Below, in pieces: positions 12,402 to 24,629 of a DNA stretch of 64,000 bases (the stretch's first letter is position 1; each line of letters starts with the position of its first letter). The notes beneath the pieces are model-generated. The model searched no databases, was not told where the DNA came from, and worked only from the letters and a program-made list of their open reading frames with translations. A program made the translations under genes and the position numbers. The DNA is from Cheilinus undulatus. Its lineage: Eukaryota > Chordata > Actinopteri > Labriformes > Labridae. The stretch lies in assembly GCF_018320785.1 (NCBI RefSeq), contig NC_054878.1, forward strand, positions 30,765,523-30,829,522. Direction: 5' to 3'.

Positions 12402-13221
12402 TTTATTTATATATATGGCTGAAAATGGTAAATGGAAGTTATTGCAGATTTAAAGAGCAACATAATTTTGTTGTGAAAAAAAATTAGAACAGTTATAAAA
12501 AGTTGTAGATTCACTGTGATACTTAGTGTGTTGTAGAAATGTAAAACTTTCCTTAAGTTCCTGAATTAAACAAAAATGTTGTGATATGACACTTGAATTT
12601 ATTCTTAATATATGGCAGCAAATAGCTTCTATTCATTCTATAATTTTGGCTCTTTGAATATTAAATAAAGCATACAGTGGAGGGAGTAGTTTCTCTCTGG
12701 GCCCATGAATCAGCTGGAGAGAGAAGGTGAAGAAATGATCACTTAACCTTTGTCAAATTGCAGAATAACCCACCTTTGGTCGGCCACAGCAGGGGGTCAG
12801 TACACCCACGGAGGGGTCTGCTCATTTGTCACCTACAGTTCAGTTCAGGGAGCATCTCCACCGTGTCATCCATCTTCACTTTGCATTCTGAGTGTGTGTC
12901 CACAGTGTGTGTCTGTGTGTGAGTTTCACGCCATTTGTCAATAGTTCAGAGTGCATCTTCACTCATTCGTCTTCAGCCAGCGTCTTAAGTGTGCATTCTT
13001 TGTGTCCATCTCAGGTCATTAGTGGTCAGCTCGTATAATGGATGAATGAGGTGGGTGGTTATCAGGATAATGTGAAGGGCTCTCTTTTCTTGTCTGAAAC
13101 TGATTGTATGACTTAACACAACCGTGTGAAAACAGCTTTTTCTGATGTAATTGGCTTTCCAAAGAAAACTTCACAGAAAGAGAAAAAAGGTGGAGAAAGC
13201 TTATATTTTGTGACATGTAGT
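12402..13221. other. non-coding stretch with GT-rich patches
   Basis: Short GTGTGTGT tracts near 12890-12930. Nothing else was supported. Confidence 0.35.
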
Positions 13222-13640
13222 GTACTATCCAGGGACATAGCTCGGGATTTTGGGTCCCCGAAAGAATATTACACAGGGCCCCCCTTAACCAGCCAGCCAA
13301 GCAACAAATGCTGTAATTTTTTACGAATATCTATGCATTTACATGTATTTTTGAACCATAATTTCAGAATTTAAGAGCAAGATTTTTACAATGGTTAAAT
13401 TAAATTTACTTGCATTATTTCGCAGCACTGGACTATACCCCCAGCATTTTATTTCACCCTATTTGATACAAATTTCTGTCTTTTGACCAATTCATTTAGT
13501 TGCTTTAGATTCAATAATGACACTAATTAATGTAAGAAAAATGAATAAAAACATACTTTTCATTGCAGGCTTCACAAGAGCCCCTCCCTACTGTGGGCCC
13601 GGGTAATCAGTATCCCCCTGTGCTACACCCATGGTACTAT
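13222..13640. mobile_element. possible DNA-transposon remnant with imperfect inverted ends
   Basis: The left end CCAGGGACATAGCTCGGG resembles the inverted right end CCATGGGTGTAGCACAGGGG. Both ends are followed by GGGTCCCCG / CCGGGCCC-type words. The interior is AT-rich and non-coding. Confidence 0.45.
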
Positions 13641-13748
13641 CAATACTGTCATAAACAGTACTGATCTCATAGATTTCAGCTATTCTGAGCTCAATAATTC
13701 CCACTTAAGGAACTATAAATCTCAGGAATATTAAACCCTCTCTGTCTT

Positions 13749-13765
13749 AAAAAAAAAAAAAAAAA
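13749..13765. repeat. poly(A) run, 17 A
   Basis: Uninterrupted A run. Confidence 0.9.
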
Positions 13766-13873
13766 CAAAGTTTTCTGTTGTTGCATGATTTGGATATCTT
13801 AGCCTTATCTTTGAGTATGATGCACGTGCAGACTAGACAGCAGAATGCATTTTTCACATTCATCTTCTGAAGA

Positions 13874-13942
13874 TGGAAAGATCGCCATGACTGCTGATGC
13901 CACACAAGAGGTGTGGCATCAGCAGTCATGACGGTCTTTCCA
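13874..13942. repeat. near-perfect 32-bp inverted repeat with 5-nt loop (hairpin)
   Basis: Arms 13874-13905 and 13911-13942 around the loop AAGAG. In a plus-strand transcript only one mismatch (C opposite A) and one U-G pair interrupt the 32-bp stem. The core is CATGACTGCTGATGCCACAC. It could be a miRNA-like precursor, a fold-back repeat or a recent inverted duplication. Confidence 0.85.
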
Positions 13943-14159
13943 GTTAGAGAACAGTCTTGGTCCGAAGTTCAACCTCAACACAGTTCAAAAGTGCTGATTA
14001 AAGGTGAAACCACATTAGTTGTTACAATACAAAATGATTGAAAAATGCTGTTTAAAATGAGCAACAGTTTGGCTTAATAGTGCAACTTCTCCCTCTTTTT
14101 AAATTGTTTATAACTTTAATGCTATTAAGTCTTGATTGTTTTTTGTTGGATGGACACGA

Positions 14160-14815
14160 TTTGGTAAGGCAAGTGCCTCTCTATAGAAGGCCTCACAGCC
14201 GACAATTCATACCGGAGCAAACACCAAGCCATGGGGTCAAAGGAACTGCCTGCAGAGCTCAGAGACAGGACTGTTGCAAGGCACAGATCCTGAGGAGGCT
14301 ATCAAAACATTTATGCTGCACTGAAAGTTTCAAGGAGCACAGTGGCCTCCAGAACAGGCACAACCAGGACCCTTCCAAGACCTGGTCCTCTGGCAAAGCG
14401 GTGCAATCAGGGGGAGAAGTCCTGTGAAAGAGAGGTGACCAAGAACCCGGTGGTCACTCTGATCAAGCTCAAGATGTCCTGTGTGGAGATGGGACGAGGT
14501 TCCAGAAGGACAAACATCACTGCAGCCCTCCACCAATTTGGGCTTTCCTCAGTGTAAAACACACAAAAGCTTGCTTGGAGTTTCCAAAAGAGCACCTGAA
14601 AGACTCTCAGACTGTAAGAAACAAGATTCTCTGATCTGATGAAACCAAGATGGAACTGTTTGGCCTCAATCCTAAATGTTATGTCTTGGGGAAACCAGGC
14701 ACCACTCATCACATGCCCAATACCATCCTAGCAGTGAAGCATGGTGGGGGCAGCATCATGCTGTGGGGGTGTTTTAAGCAGCACAGACTATGAGACCGGT
14801 CAGGGTTGTCTGGCA
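14160..14815 (+). mobile_element. Tc1-like transposon relic with decayed transposase
   Basis: An ATG at 14231 after AAACACCAAGCC opens a transposase-like frame (MGSKELPAELRDR) that soon breaks. Later pieces in shifted frames match the Tc1 order: GAGGTGACCAAGAACCCG, ATTCTCTGATCTGATGAAAC, AAGCATGGTGGGGGCAGCAT. The 3' half and terminal repeats are missing. Confidence 0.87.
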
Positions 14816-15064
14816 AATCTGCCAAGAAGAAGAAAGAAGAGGAAACCACTCCGAACTTTGGAAATGGACATTTGTTTATGCTACCCACAGACAGTTGAGT
14901 CCACCCTGCAGACTACAATGCATTTTTGTAGGGATGCCTGCAAAAACCGTCTTCCTACTTCCACAAAGATAGCAGTTAGAAATGCCTATAGAACTCTAAT
15001 GCTGACAAGCACCCAGTATTCAGGGACAGTTGCGTGCACATCTCTCATGTATTGTTCCTTAGAC

Positions 15065-15976
15065 CAGTGGTTCTCAACATTTTCAGCCCGCAACCCCAAA
15101 ATAAAGGTGCCAGAGACCGGGAACCCCTACTGTACCTGAATGTAGTTGAACACACCCACAAACAATCAAGAACAGTCATGTGCAGACAAGGCCGCTCATA
15201 AGGGGAATAGATGGGAGAGCTTTCTGGAGCCAAGCCAAATTGGGGACCATGGAGATCAGCAAAATCATCATCCACTGAAAGGTTAAGCTGTGATAACCGT
15301 ATTCTATATTTAACCTGAACAACTCTTAGCAAATAAACAAATATTTTTGATTCTTTTGTGCCATAGTAAATCGCCTTCTTAAAAATGTAAATTCATTTTC
15401 AGAATTAAAATGGGTTAGAAATGACTAAAGTTGGGTAAAAATGGCAAAAATTGATGGAAAAAAGTGATGACAAAGGATTTTGAAAGTAGCAGAAATTGAG
15501 AAGAAGAGGCAAAAATTAGTAGCAGAAAAGCGGCAGGAAAAAGTGGTTAAAGTGGTATAAATGGGCATACAAATTGGTAAAAGGGGATTAAAAAGTGGCT
15601 GAAAGTGTTTTAAACTGGCCTAACAATGGCTAACTGAGGCAGAAAAATAGGCAGAAATGGGTTAAACTGGCAAAAAAAACAATGGTGTTCAAAGTGGTTA
15701 AAAGTGGCAACAATGCATCAACAGAAGCAACAATAGGCAGAAAGTGGCAAAAACAGGCAGAAAAAAGTGGTGGAGAGGGTTTGATATTGACAAAACTGGA
15801 TTTTATGTGGCAAAAATGTGTTAAAATTGGGAGGAAAAGGTGATGAAAATGGGTTAAAATTTGATAAAATTTGTAAAAAAGTGGCAAATATGTAATTTAA
15901 AACACATTTTTAGGTTTTTTAAGGCGTCTGGAGACCCCCTCTTAGTGTCTTGCGACCCCCATGTTGAGAACCACTG
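15065..15976. mobile_element. hAT-like non-autonomous element, 912 bp, with 8-bp target duplication
   Basis: Perfect 16-bp terminal inverted repeats CAGTGGTTCTCAACAT, flanked on both sides by CCTTAGAC (15057-15064 and 15977-15984). 8-bp duplications and CAGTGGTTCTCAA ends are hAT hallmarks. The interior lacks a transposase and is partly an A-rich minisatellite. Confidence 0.92.
15410..15900. repeat. A-rich minisatellite inside the hAT-like element
   Basis: Recurring GTGGCAAAAATGGGTTAAAA words. It is the complementary form of the array at 9745-10715. Confidence 0.85.
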
Positions 15977-15984
15977 CCTTAGAC

Positions 15985-17938
15985 CACTTGTTCAAGTGGA
16001 CTCAGGCACAGCGCCCAAGTTGCATTGACAGGGACCAAATAGAAGCAGACTTTGGGGTCAAACTCACTCAGATCCCTAATAAGGGGGTTCCTAATGTGAA
16101 AAGACATCAACTGATGAATACATGCCTCTAGAAAGATGCATTACAGGATTAATGCATCTATTTAGTGTAGTGTGCTGTCATATTCACCTCCAATCATGCT
16201 TCATGTCTTCAATTTGTTCATCCCTTTTCAGCATTGTCTGGCTGACTTCTTCCTCTCCTTCCATCCTGCTATGAGCTTCTTCTTTTGGCAGTTGATTACA
16301 TTCACATCTTTGTTCATGTCAGGGCAACTGTGATGAGTAATGAGATGAGTCAACTTAACATATTGAAATTTTGTGACAGTACTGTAGCAATGTGTCACCC
16401 CGTTCCTACCTTATATGCAAGACTTAGTTTATGTGCTGACCTTCTGACCGCAGGCCCTCCAGTGTAAAGTGAACCTGTGTTTCCTCTGGCTGATATGTTT
16501 CATCCGGCAGCCAAAAGAAGAGCATTAAGATTGACTGTTACTCTGAACTTCCCATAAATGTGATTATCTTTCAATCTCTTTTGGCAGCACATGACAAAAT
16601 ATGCACTTCAGATTGTCAGACAGTCTTAAGCGGTGTGGTTTGGCTGCGAATCAAAGGCTTGTTAACTCTATCATATCCACTCTCTCTTTGTGTATCGATA
16701 GTCATTTGGGCTGAATCGGCTCTAAGCTGCAGTTTGATATGAGAGCAGAAATAAAAGGAGGCAGAGGGATGAAGCCAGGTCCTGTGAATGTGTGTTCTGC
16801 CTGCATACTTGGCATCAGATCAAGGTGAATCGGGTGTGAGCTAAGTAAAGTGTGTGAAGGAGCAAGAGTGTGTGTGTGTGCATTTGCAGCCCTCATTAGC
16901 AAACTCCAGCCCTGCGTTCACAGTATGAACACACCGCTCCTCCCTTCTCACTCACTCGCAGCCTCTCAGCTAAATGAGGTTAATAAACTCAAGCGTTTAC
17001 TACCATCACCAACACCATCCCTCCTCCTTGTGCTTTTCCTCCTTCATCTCTCGCTCCCGTCTCCCTCCTTAAGCCTCCCTCCTTTCTTTCATCTCAGCTG
17101 AAACGCTTTCTTCCTCTTTTCCTCACCTCTTTTTTATTGTCATTGTTGCACGGCGAAAGCTCTGGGATTTCCTCCCTCTATTTCCCAGGACAGAGCTGCA
17201 ATTACAGCTCAGGAGAGAAGGAGACCAGCTGTGCAGGAGGCGTGTTCGCACTCAGATGCAGATAAGGCTGCCCCCTAGAGGTGGAGAAATAACACTGCGA
17301 TAAATTCTCCCACAATGTTTCCTCATTACATCAAAGCAAACTTTTAAGACCCCATGAATCGAGCTTTTTTTGAAGTACCAGGTCGGGTCATCATGACCAA
17401 ACAGGAATAACAGCCCATCATAAGGAATAATGTACTGTTATGACCTGGCTCGCATGTTTGGAGTGTTAAAACACAACTGAACACACTCAGACACACACAC
17501 CAGCTGGGTCAGGAACAGGCAATGATACCAAGGAAATGTGAAGAATGCATCAAACAGCCTTGGGTGCTCTTATCTTGGACGACATGTGGACAGGGACATC
17601 CTAAAAGAAGACAAAAATACATAAACTTAAAGGACAAATTCAGACAGCTGGAGCTGACGACGTGCAGGAATGTTGTCAGAAATATTAGGTGGCACCATGT
17701 CAATACATAATAAGTTAGTGTGTGTCAGTTCAACGCACTGTTGTTGTTGGCAAGGAACTTGTTTTTGCTTTCATCTTTGTATCCTGCAGGTGTAGAATCA
17801 ATGAGGTGTTCATTAACAGTAATTTTCATTATACCAAACATAAATAATCTATATTTATCTTTATATTTATTGCCTTTGACATAAGGGTGGGATCATTTTC
17901 ATCCTATTTCTTTTTTCATTGGCTAAAATGCATTCATT
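15985..17938. other. non-coding stretch, nothing recognised
   Basis: Pyrimidine-rich patch at about 17010-17130. No exon was supported. Confidence 0.35.
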
Positions 17939-17940
17939 TA

Positions 17941-18492
17941 ACCTTGCAAAGCAGATGGATATGCCTGTTTCTTTGTTTTTCACCGGTGAATCCATCTTGC
18001 AAAGCTCCCATCTGAACCATTTGGGCCTGGTTAGAAGGTTACAGGACCAATCAGCAACGAGGTGCAGTTCATTCTGGCGCAGCAGAGTCATGACATAAAC
18101 AAGCAGCAGCAAGAGCTGGTGTAGTTATGGTGGAAGAGATTAGCGTGGATGCTGCTAAAGCACCAGTTTTATCAGAACTTGACAACATTTCTCCGTTAAA
18201 AGAAGAACAAAGAACAGCAGTGAGTTGTTTTCTTTTCAAAACTGGCAAAAGTCGAGTACTTACATGTCTATAGTCGCCATGGTTCGCGTTATTCCTTGGT
18301 AGCTGCGCACGCGCAGCTTTATAGCAGCTACGTCACGTGTTTTGTTGCTCTGATTGGCCCGTAAAGATGTGATAGAACGTTCACCCAATCACACTCCGAG
18401 TTTTTTTTCAAATCTTCTGCCTTTTCTCAAACGTTTCCGATTGAAGCTTTCCCAGGTGGATGTGTGAAACAAATCCATCTGGTGTGTCAGGT
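17941..18492 (+). mobile_element. small DNA element with a helicase-like leader ORF (copy 1)
   Basis: The ends ACCTTGCAAAGCAGATGGAT and, inverted, ACCTGACACACCAGATGGAT are imperfect inverted repeats flanked by TA on both sides. The interior holds CCAAT and TGACATAA-like promoter words before a 48-codon ORF, then reversed CCAAT words. Homologous to 24630-25125. Confidence 0.8.
18127..18273 (+). pseudogene. 48-codon leader resembling the N-terminus of RecQ-like helicases (copy 1)
   Basis: ATG 18127, stop TAG 18271-18273. The peptide includes DAAKAPVLSELDNISPLKEE and QRTAVSCFLFK. The LKxEQ..A...F pattern is what precedes the ATP-binding motif in RecQ-type helicases, and the frame stops just where that motif should begin. 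38 of 48 residues equal the copy at 24814-24960. I infer a truncated transposon-borne ORF, not a host gene. Confidence 0.5.
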
Positions 18493-18592
18493 TAGCATTT
18501 AATGTTCATGATCAGGTCTGGTACTGGTGTAAAGATTAATGTAAAAGAAGCTCGGAAAATATTAATGTAGCCATTAGGGGGAGGGGTGTGTT

Positions 18593-18640
<48 letters not shown>
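18593..18640. repeat. (TG)n microsatellite
   Basis: About 24 uninterrupted TG units followed by a G run. Confidence 0.97.
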
Positions 18641-18659
18641 GGGGGGGGCAGGATCAGCT

Positions 18660-20324
18660 GGTTTATGCTTTTTAATTTGAAGACCGCAATAAAACAGATG
18701 GCTAATAAAGTGGGATTAATGTTACTATGAAAATAATTAACCCACAATGATGATCTTCAAAAAAAGGCAGACATTAAAAATATTATCTTTATTATTGCAA
18801 CAAGGTAAAAAATGATCAATGAAAGTAATAATCAGTTTTGTGACTTTTTTAAAATAACATTTAGTTTTGCTGAAAGACACAGGTCTGTGGTAGTTTTGGT
18901 ATGTTATCCTTGATGATGACTCAGTTACTACTAAAAACTTTGCCTTTTATATGCAGCTAACTCAGACTAAATTGCAAACTGCAGACTTTGTGGGAATTGT
19001 CATGGTAATAGCAATAATGGTGTGTGTGTGTGTGTGTGTGTCTGTGTGTTGGGGGTGTTGGGAGGCCTCATATTTAAGTCTGCTTAGGGCCTCACTTTGC
19101 CTAGGGGCAGTCCTGCTTGCAGTAAATATTCAAACAGGGTAAATCAGACATTTCAGGGGAATTTTGGGGGGTTGAGATTTTGTTGTCTAATTACATTAGT
19201 CCTTAGCAAGGAGTTCTGTGTATGTATGTTGTATAGAACTTGCTTAAGACTCAAATTTGCTCAAATTGCAGATGATTGTGACTCAGTTCTATGTTTGTAG
19301 TGATTTTTGTTAGTATTTTTTTTAAACATGATACATAAGAGTAAGCTACTCCACACTTTGATAACAGTAAATAAATCTTAGAGGATCAAACTGTCTGCTT
19401 TAGATTTTTTTCAAGGGATTACTTAAACATGCAATTAAACAGAATATGACTTACATTTTAATTTTCCTTTTGTTTTGATCTCAACAATTTGATGTCTCAT
19501 TTGTATTTTATAACATACCTCTTTTATTGCTCTTCATGCCCTCAATGTTCATTTTAAACTTAACACTCTAAATTACTATAATGTGTCTCTTTATAAATAA
19601 TCTTGCCTTGCCTAACTAAATTAAAGTTTGAACCGGTCAGGGCAGCCATGGCTCTGGGGAGACACCATATTGTCAAACCCACCAATTCAAAGATCTGCCA
19701 TTCAATTTGGGGACTTCAGTGTGTACTGTATGTTGAAGTATTTTTAAGCTACATATTGAACCCTCAAAATGCTCATAAATGTGATGCAATTAGTAGTAGC
19801 ATAATAAAGCTTTGTTGCTGATCTTAATAGGTAGCTTAGTAACCTCTGTCCTCAGTGAATCTGTGAAGTGATTAGAGTTGCCTGGGAACTAGAGAGAACA
19901 GTGGATACTGACCCAGACAGAGAAGACAGATTCTTCAAAACTCTGTTTTGAAAGGTTCCTTTCCAGAAAACAGAAAGTCAGTCTTGGATGAAATTGGTTT
20001 CTAAATTAAAGGATCTTTCAAGCAATTTGTCTTGTCAAAGTTTATGTACAAGTCACAGACAATACATACTGTAGCCTGCAAAAACACTTGTATAATTTTG
20101 ACTGTGGTGACGTGACATCACTTGTGTATTACTGTTTGGGTTTGTGATAACAACAGTTTAAACTTACCAAAGTGGGGACACAGTGATCAGTAAACACACA
20201 AATCTCCTGAGGGATCCAGTGTTTTCATTTTTCCTTTACTTTGTGGTGGTGCGACGTTAAACTACAGTTGTGCTCTTTTAAATGACATCAGTTCTGTTGA
20301 GTCAATGTGGGAATCCCAGGGTCA
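18660..20324. other. non-coding stretch with a second (TG)n tract
   Basis: A TG tract at 19019-19050. The remainder is AT-rich with nothing recognised. Confidence 0.4.
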
Positions 20325-22270
20325 TTCATAATACGATGCATTACAGTCCAGTGAGGCACAACAGAATACAAAACATTATGATACAACTCTGGACAATTTA
20401 GCAAAGGGATAATTTAGATACTAGACTAGACTAAACTGAATAGTAGAAAAGGTATTAACAGTACAGAACAGTATGGTGCGTTATGATGTGATACAATATG
20501 ACAAGATACAAGATGATGCAGCACAGTAAAAAACAATGCAATACCATATGAAATAAAATTATATGAAACTATACAGAATAATATGATATGATATGAAACA
20601 ATGCAATACTAAATTAAATGGAAGAAAAGGTAGGGTATGACACAGAACAGTATGATGCTTTAGGATATGATACAATATGTCAAGATATGATACTGCGCAG
20701 AATGTTATGATGCAGTACTGTACAATACAAAATGAAAGGATACTATGTGATATGATACGATCCAATATGAAATGCAATATTATAATAAAGTACAGCCCAG
20801 TACAATCCAGACAAGATGATACAATACAGTGGGTTACATTTTGATACAATATGGTATGGAATTATACAATTCGCTACAATACAACACAACGCAATATGAT
20901 ACGGAACAATGCAATACAGCACGCTATGATACGATCCAATACGATCCTCTAAGATAGGAAACGATGCAAAATGATACTAGACTAAACTTAATGGTGGGAA
21001 AGGGTATGGTACAGTTCTGAACAGTATGATACGATACACTATGACTCTATACAGCAGAGTTGGATACAATACTAAACTTTACTAAACTTAACTAAACTTT
21101 ATTAAACTGATTAAAAATGAACTAAACTATACTGAACAGTGGAAAAAAGCATGGTACAGTACAGAACAGTATGATATGATATGAGAAGATACAATAGCAC
21201 GGTACAATAGGATGTGAAACATTACAGTAATATACCATATAAACAACATGATGCAATACTATATGATACAATATGATCCAGTACAATACAATTAGATACC
21301 AAATGATTTGATATATTTTGATAAGATATGATCTGAAACAAAATGACACTAAATTAAGTGGTTGAAAAGGTATAGTAGGAAACAGCATTGGTTCCCAACC
21401 TGGGATCCAGGACCCCCCAGGGGGGTGTGAGGTTTTGTCTGCATTGAGGCTGCCAAAATTAGATTAGCAAATATTGACTAAAACCATGATAATGCATGCT
21501 TTTAAGTTGTTTACACAAAGGTCTTTTGATAAGATGCATGCAGAAGCATGCATATGCCTTTTATCAGTGCAACGATCAAAATCTATGTTGATTTTTGGCA
21601 GCAGTGTGTCACTTTTTCTTCTTTCTAGGGTCCTGGGGGGCTCCACTTTTCTTAGGTACATTTAGGGGGGGGTGGGTCTAAGGAAAAATGGTTGGGAAAC
21701 ACTGATACAGAATAGTATGATACATTACAATATGTCAACATACGATACAGAACAAAAAGGATATGATACAATGTGACACGGTGCAATATGATATGAAACA
21801 TTACAATACAGTCCAGCCCAGTGTGGATGATATGATATAATACAGTATAATATGATGTAAATTTTACTGTACGTTGTATGATAGGATACATCACAGTAAG
21901 ATAGAAGGCAATGCAAAACTACACGAAATGATACAAAATGATACGATTAAAGACGAGGTGAGATGAGAATAAATTTAATGGTAGAAAACAGTATGGCACA
22001 ATTTGGAATATTATGATAGGATATAGTGTGACATCATACAGCACATTGCAATACAATAATACAATACTAAACTTGATTTAACTAAACGGTAGAAAAAAGT
22101 ATGGTACAGTACAGAACAGTATGATTAGATACAATACAGTATAATACAATGTGACATGATACTACACAATACAATATTATACAACACTACTATGTGATAT
22201 GAAACAATTCAATACAATACAAAATTTTGGTATCATATCATATGTCCTATAGCACATCTCATAGTACAAT
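20325..22270. repeat. degenerate satellite with 5-bp period and a higher-order unit
   Basis: The sequence parses into pentamers such as ATGAT, ACGAT, ACAAT, ACAGT and GCAAT for almost 2 kb. Superimposed is a longer motif, ACTAAACTTAATGGTAGAAA followed by GTATGGTACAGTACAGAACA, seen near 20430, 20612, 20978, 21121, 21350, 21965 and 22078. Minus-strand frames rich in Tyr, Ile, His and Ser are by-products. Confidence 0.92.
21386..21704. mobile_element. hAT-like MITE inserted in the pentamer satellite
   Basis: The left end CATTGGTTCCCAACCTGGGA mirrors the right end, read inverted as CAGTGTTTCCCAACC. Satellite sequence continues on both sides. A clear 8-bp duplication could not be found. Confidence 0.65.
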
Positions 22271-23942
22271 GTGAAACAATAAACAATATGAGCACTTGTA
22301 AATGAGATTATCACAATGCAGTGAGTCTGTGATAATTGATTTATTACATGATAACATATTGATTCATCATAATATCATAGGAATGCAAAAGTTCTCCTTA
22401 GAAATAATTGTGGGATGTGTATGCATATTTTGCAGTTTGGTATCAAGTTTATCTTTTATCCCACTTCATCCCTAATCTCTTGCCTCTGTGCTCTAACATT
22501 ATCCCATTATCTCTGTTTATCCAGCTGTCAGTTTTGTCTTTGGTCGGTTAACTTCTGTTCACATTACCCTCATTCATGTCATAAGTGCTAAGTGAGGAGT
22601 CATGAAGTGTTGACAGTCCAGGAAATCTGTTTAGAGTGAAGTATTTTTTTACTAACGATGCTGATATTTGGTTGAAGAAATATTTTAGTTCTGATCTAAA
22701 GAGTCAGGATGACATGGCATTGCTGTATAAATATTTTATCCCACTCGATGCAGCCATCCTTGCTGTAGAGCATGTGTTATTTTGATGGACACTTTTATCG
22801 GGACATTTTTCAGGCACCTGGCCTCTAACTGGAAATGAACCCTTGACTCCTGCAGCGCTGCCAGATCCTCTCCACACACAACCCCGCATTATTAAAAGTG
22901 CTGTGATATCTGCCTGTTCAACTTTAAGCATCAGCTGCTTGCTATGTAATGTTTCCTAACAGCTGTCGCACCGTCGGGTCGCCTGTGTGAGTGAGTAACA
23001 AAGAGAGAGTGATGGCAGCAGGAGCCTCCGTCAGGCCCACAGGACAGTCGGAGAGGAGCAGACGGTCGTGTCGTTTCACTGCAAACATATGGTGATATTC
23101 AAGTGTGTAATTTACCTAGGACTACGGGTGGCCTCTGCTCGCCGAACACACATGTGCTTACATACACGTACACACCCGGTGACAGGGTGTAATTTACCTG
23201 GGGCCTATGGGTGGCCCAGTATCCCGTTGCACTTGTCATACACACAGACAGCTCAAACACAGTTCACACTCGGAGACAGAGAGAGTGAAACTAATTTCCC
23301 CAGACAGGAGAGTAAGAAATCACACACTGACAGAGATGTTACACATCGAGGAGAGCAGCATTAAGTGGAAGACACTAAAAAAAACTCAACCTGTGGGAGT
23401 TGCTGCACAATCTGCATCACATCCTCTCCAATTCATCAACCTGGCAACTTTTCAAAGCCGGCACTCTCCTCCCTCCAAGAGAGAGAGAGAGATGAAGGTC
23501 ATGGGAGGAAGACAGATTAGAGGAGTCTGTGTCCCTCCCTACATTCCTGCTCTGACCTTCATCGTAGTGTGGCACTGTAGCTATCATCGGCCCATCATGC
23601 TTTACAGTCTGTTGATATTTAGGGGTGGGATTATGGGTAACTCCAACCTGCATGCCCTGCCTTCTATTTGCAGTATCACATTTCGCAGCAGGATTGACAG
23701 AAAAGGCTGTCCTAGACGTTTACAGTTGGCAGTATTTGAGGTGTGCTTCTGTCTGTGCAGGCTGATATGATAGTATGTCTGCAAGTCGCGATGTGTACGT
23801 GTGTCTGAGAAGGACTGTTTGATCTCCATTCCCAGCCAAAGGGGCTTTAACTTCACTCCAGGTGCAGAGAAGTCAACCTAAGGGCATGGGAGGCACATAC
23901 AGTTGAGACACACACAAATTTACACAATGACAAGCACACCCC

Positions 23943-23973
<31 letters not shown>

Positions 23974-24629
23974 TGAGGCAGGAAGTCTCCTTACAGCAGT
24001 AACTCACAGAGTAACTCTGCAGTTTAAACTGGTTTACCAGTCGAACGGTGTTGCAGAGGAATGCTTCTAAAGACTTGGCAATAATGTGCTATCAGGATAA
24101 ACATTTCTGTTCCCGCCTCCACATGTGGACATCAATCAGTCCTGAAGAGAAAAAACAGAGAGAACAGGGAATGAAAATGTGAAAGCAACAGGTTAAAAAG
24201 ATGGTATGAGACACTCACCTCATGATATGTATCAAAATACAAGGTTTATATTATCCATAGTTTTCATAAAGACATGAGATTCAAGTCATTTAAAATATGG
24301 TTAATTTATTTAAATTCTCCATCATAAAAATGCAAAACATTCCTTTTTCCTAATTTTTGCTCAAAAAATAAAATACTTATAGAACAATGCATATGCAATT
24401 TTTCTTATATTGTGACACAGTATATCTTATAAAAATACCTTTCCATAACTTTTATTTCCTTTTCTTAACAAATCCTACATCAAATACATACATGTACAGC
24501 AAAAATAGGGTAAAATCTTTAAAGAAACAGTCTTTGTAGACAGCACAGGGGATAGAGACAGGAGGAATGATATGCAGGAAAGAAACCTGGGATGCCTGCT
24601 TTCAGGACAACATCCTCTCTTTACATAAC
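22271..24629. other. non-coding stretch with a (CA)n tract
   Basis: (CA)n at 23943-23970. It contains the longest open frame of the window (23207-23770, 187 codons, plus), which has no family features. No repeat was recognised otherwise. Confidence 0.4.

Noticed and set aside
20559..21916. Several Tyr/Ile/His-rich minus-strand frames
   Set aside because: By-products of the pentamer satellite, in which stop codons are rare on that strand.
23207..23770. 187-codon plus-strand open frame, the longest in the window
   Set aside because: No recognisable domain or family, an odd composition, overlapping frames on the other strand, and no splice or promoter context; probably chance.
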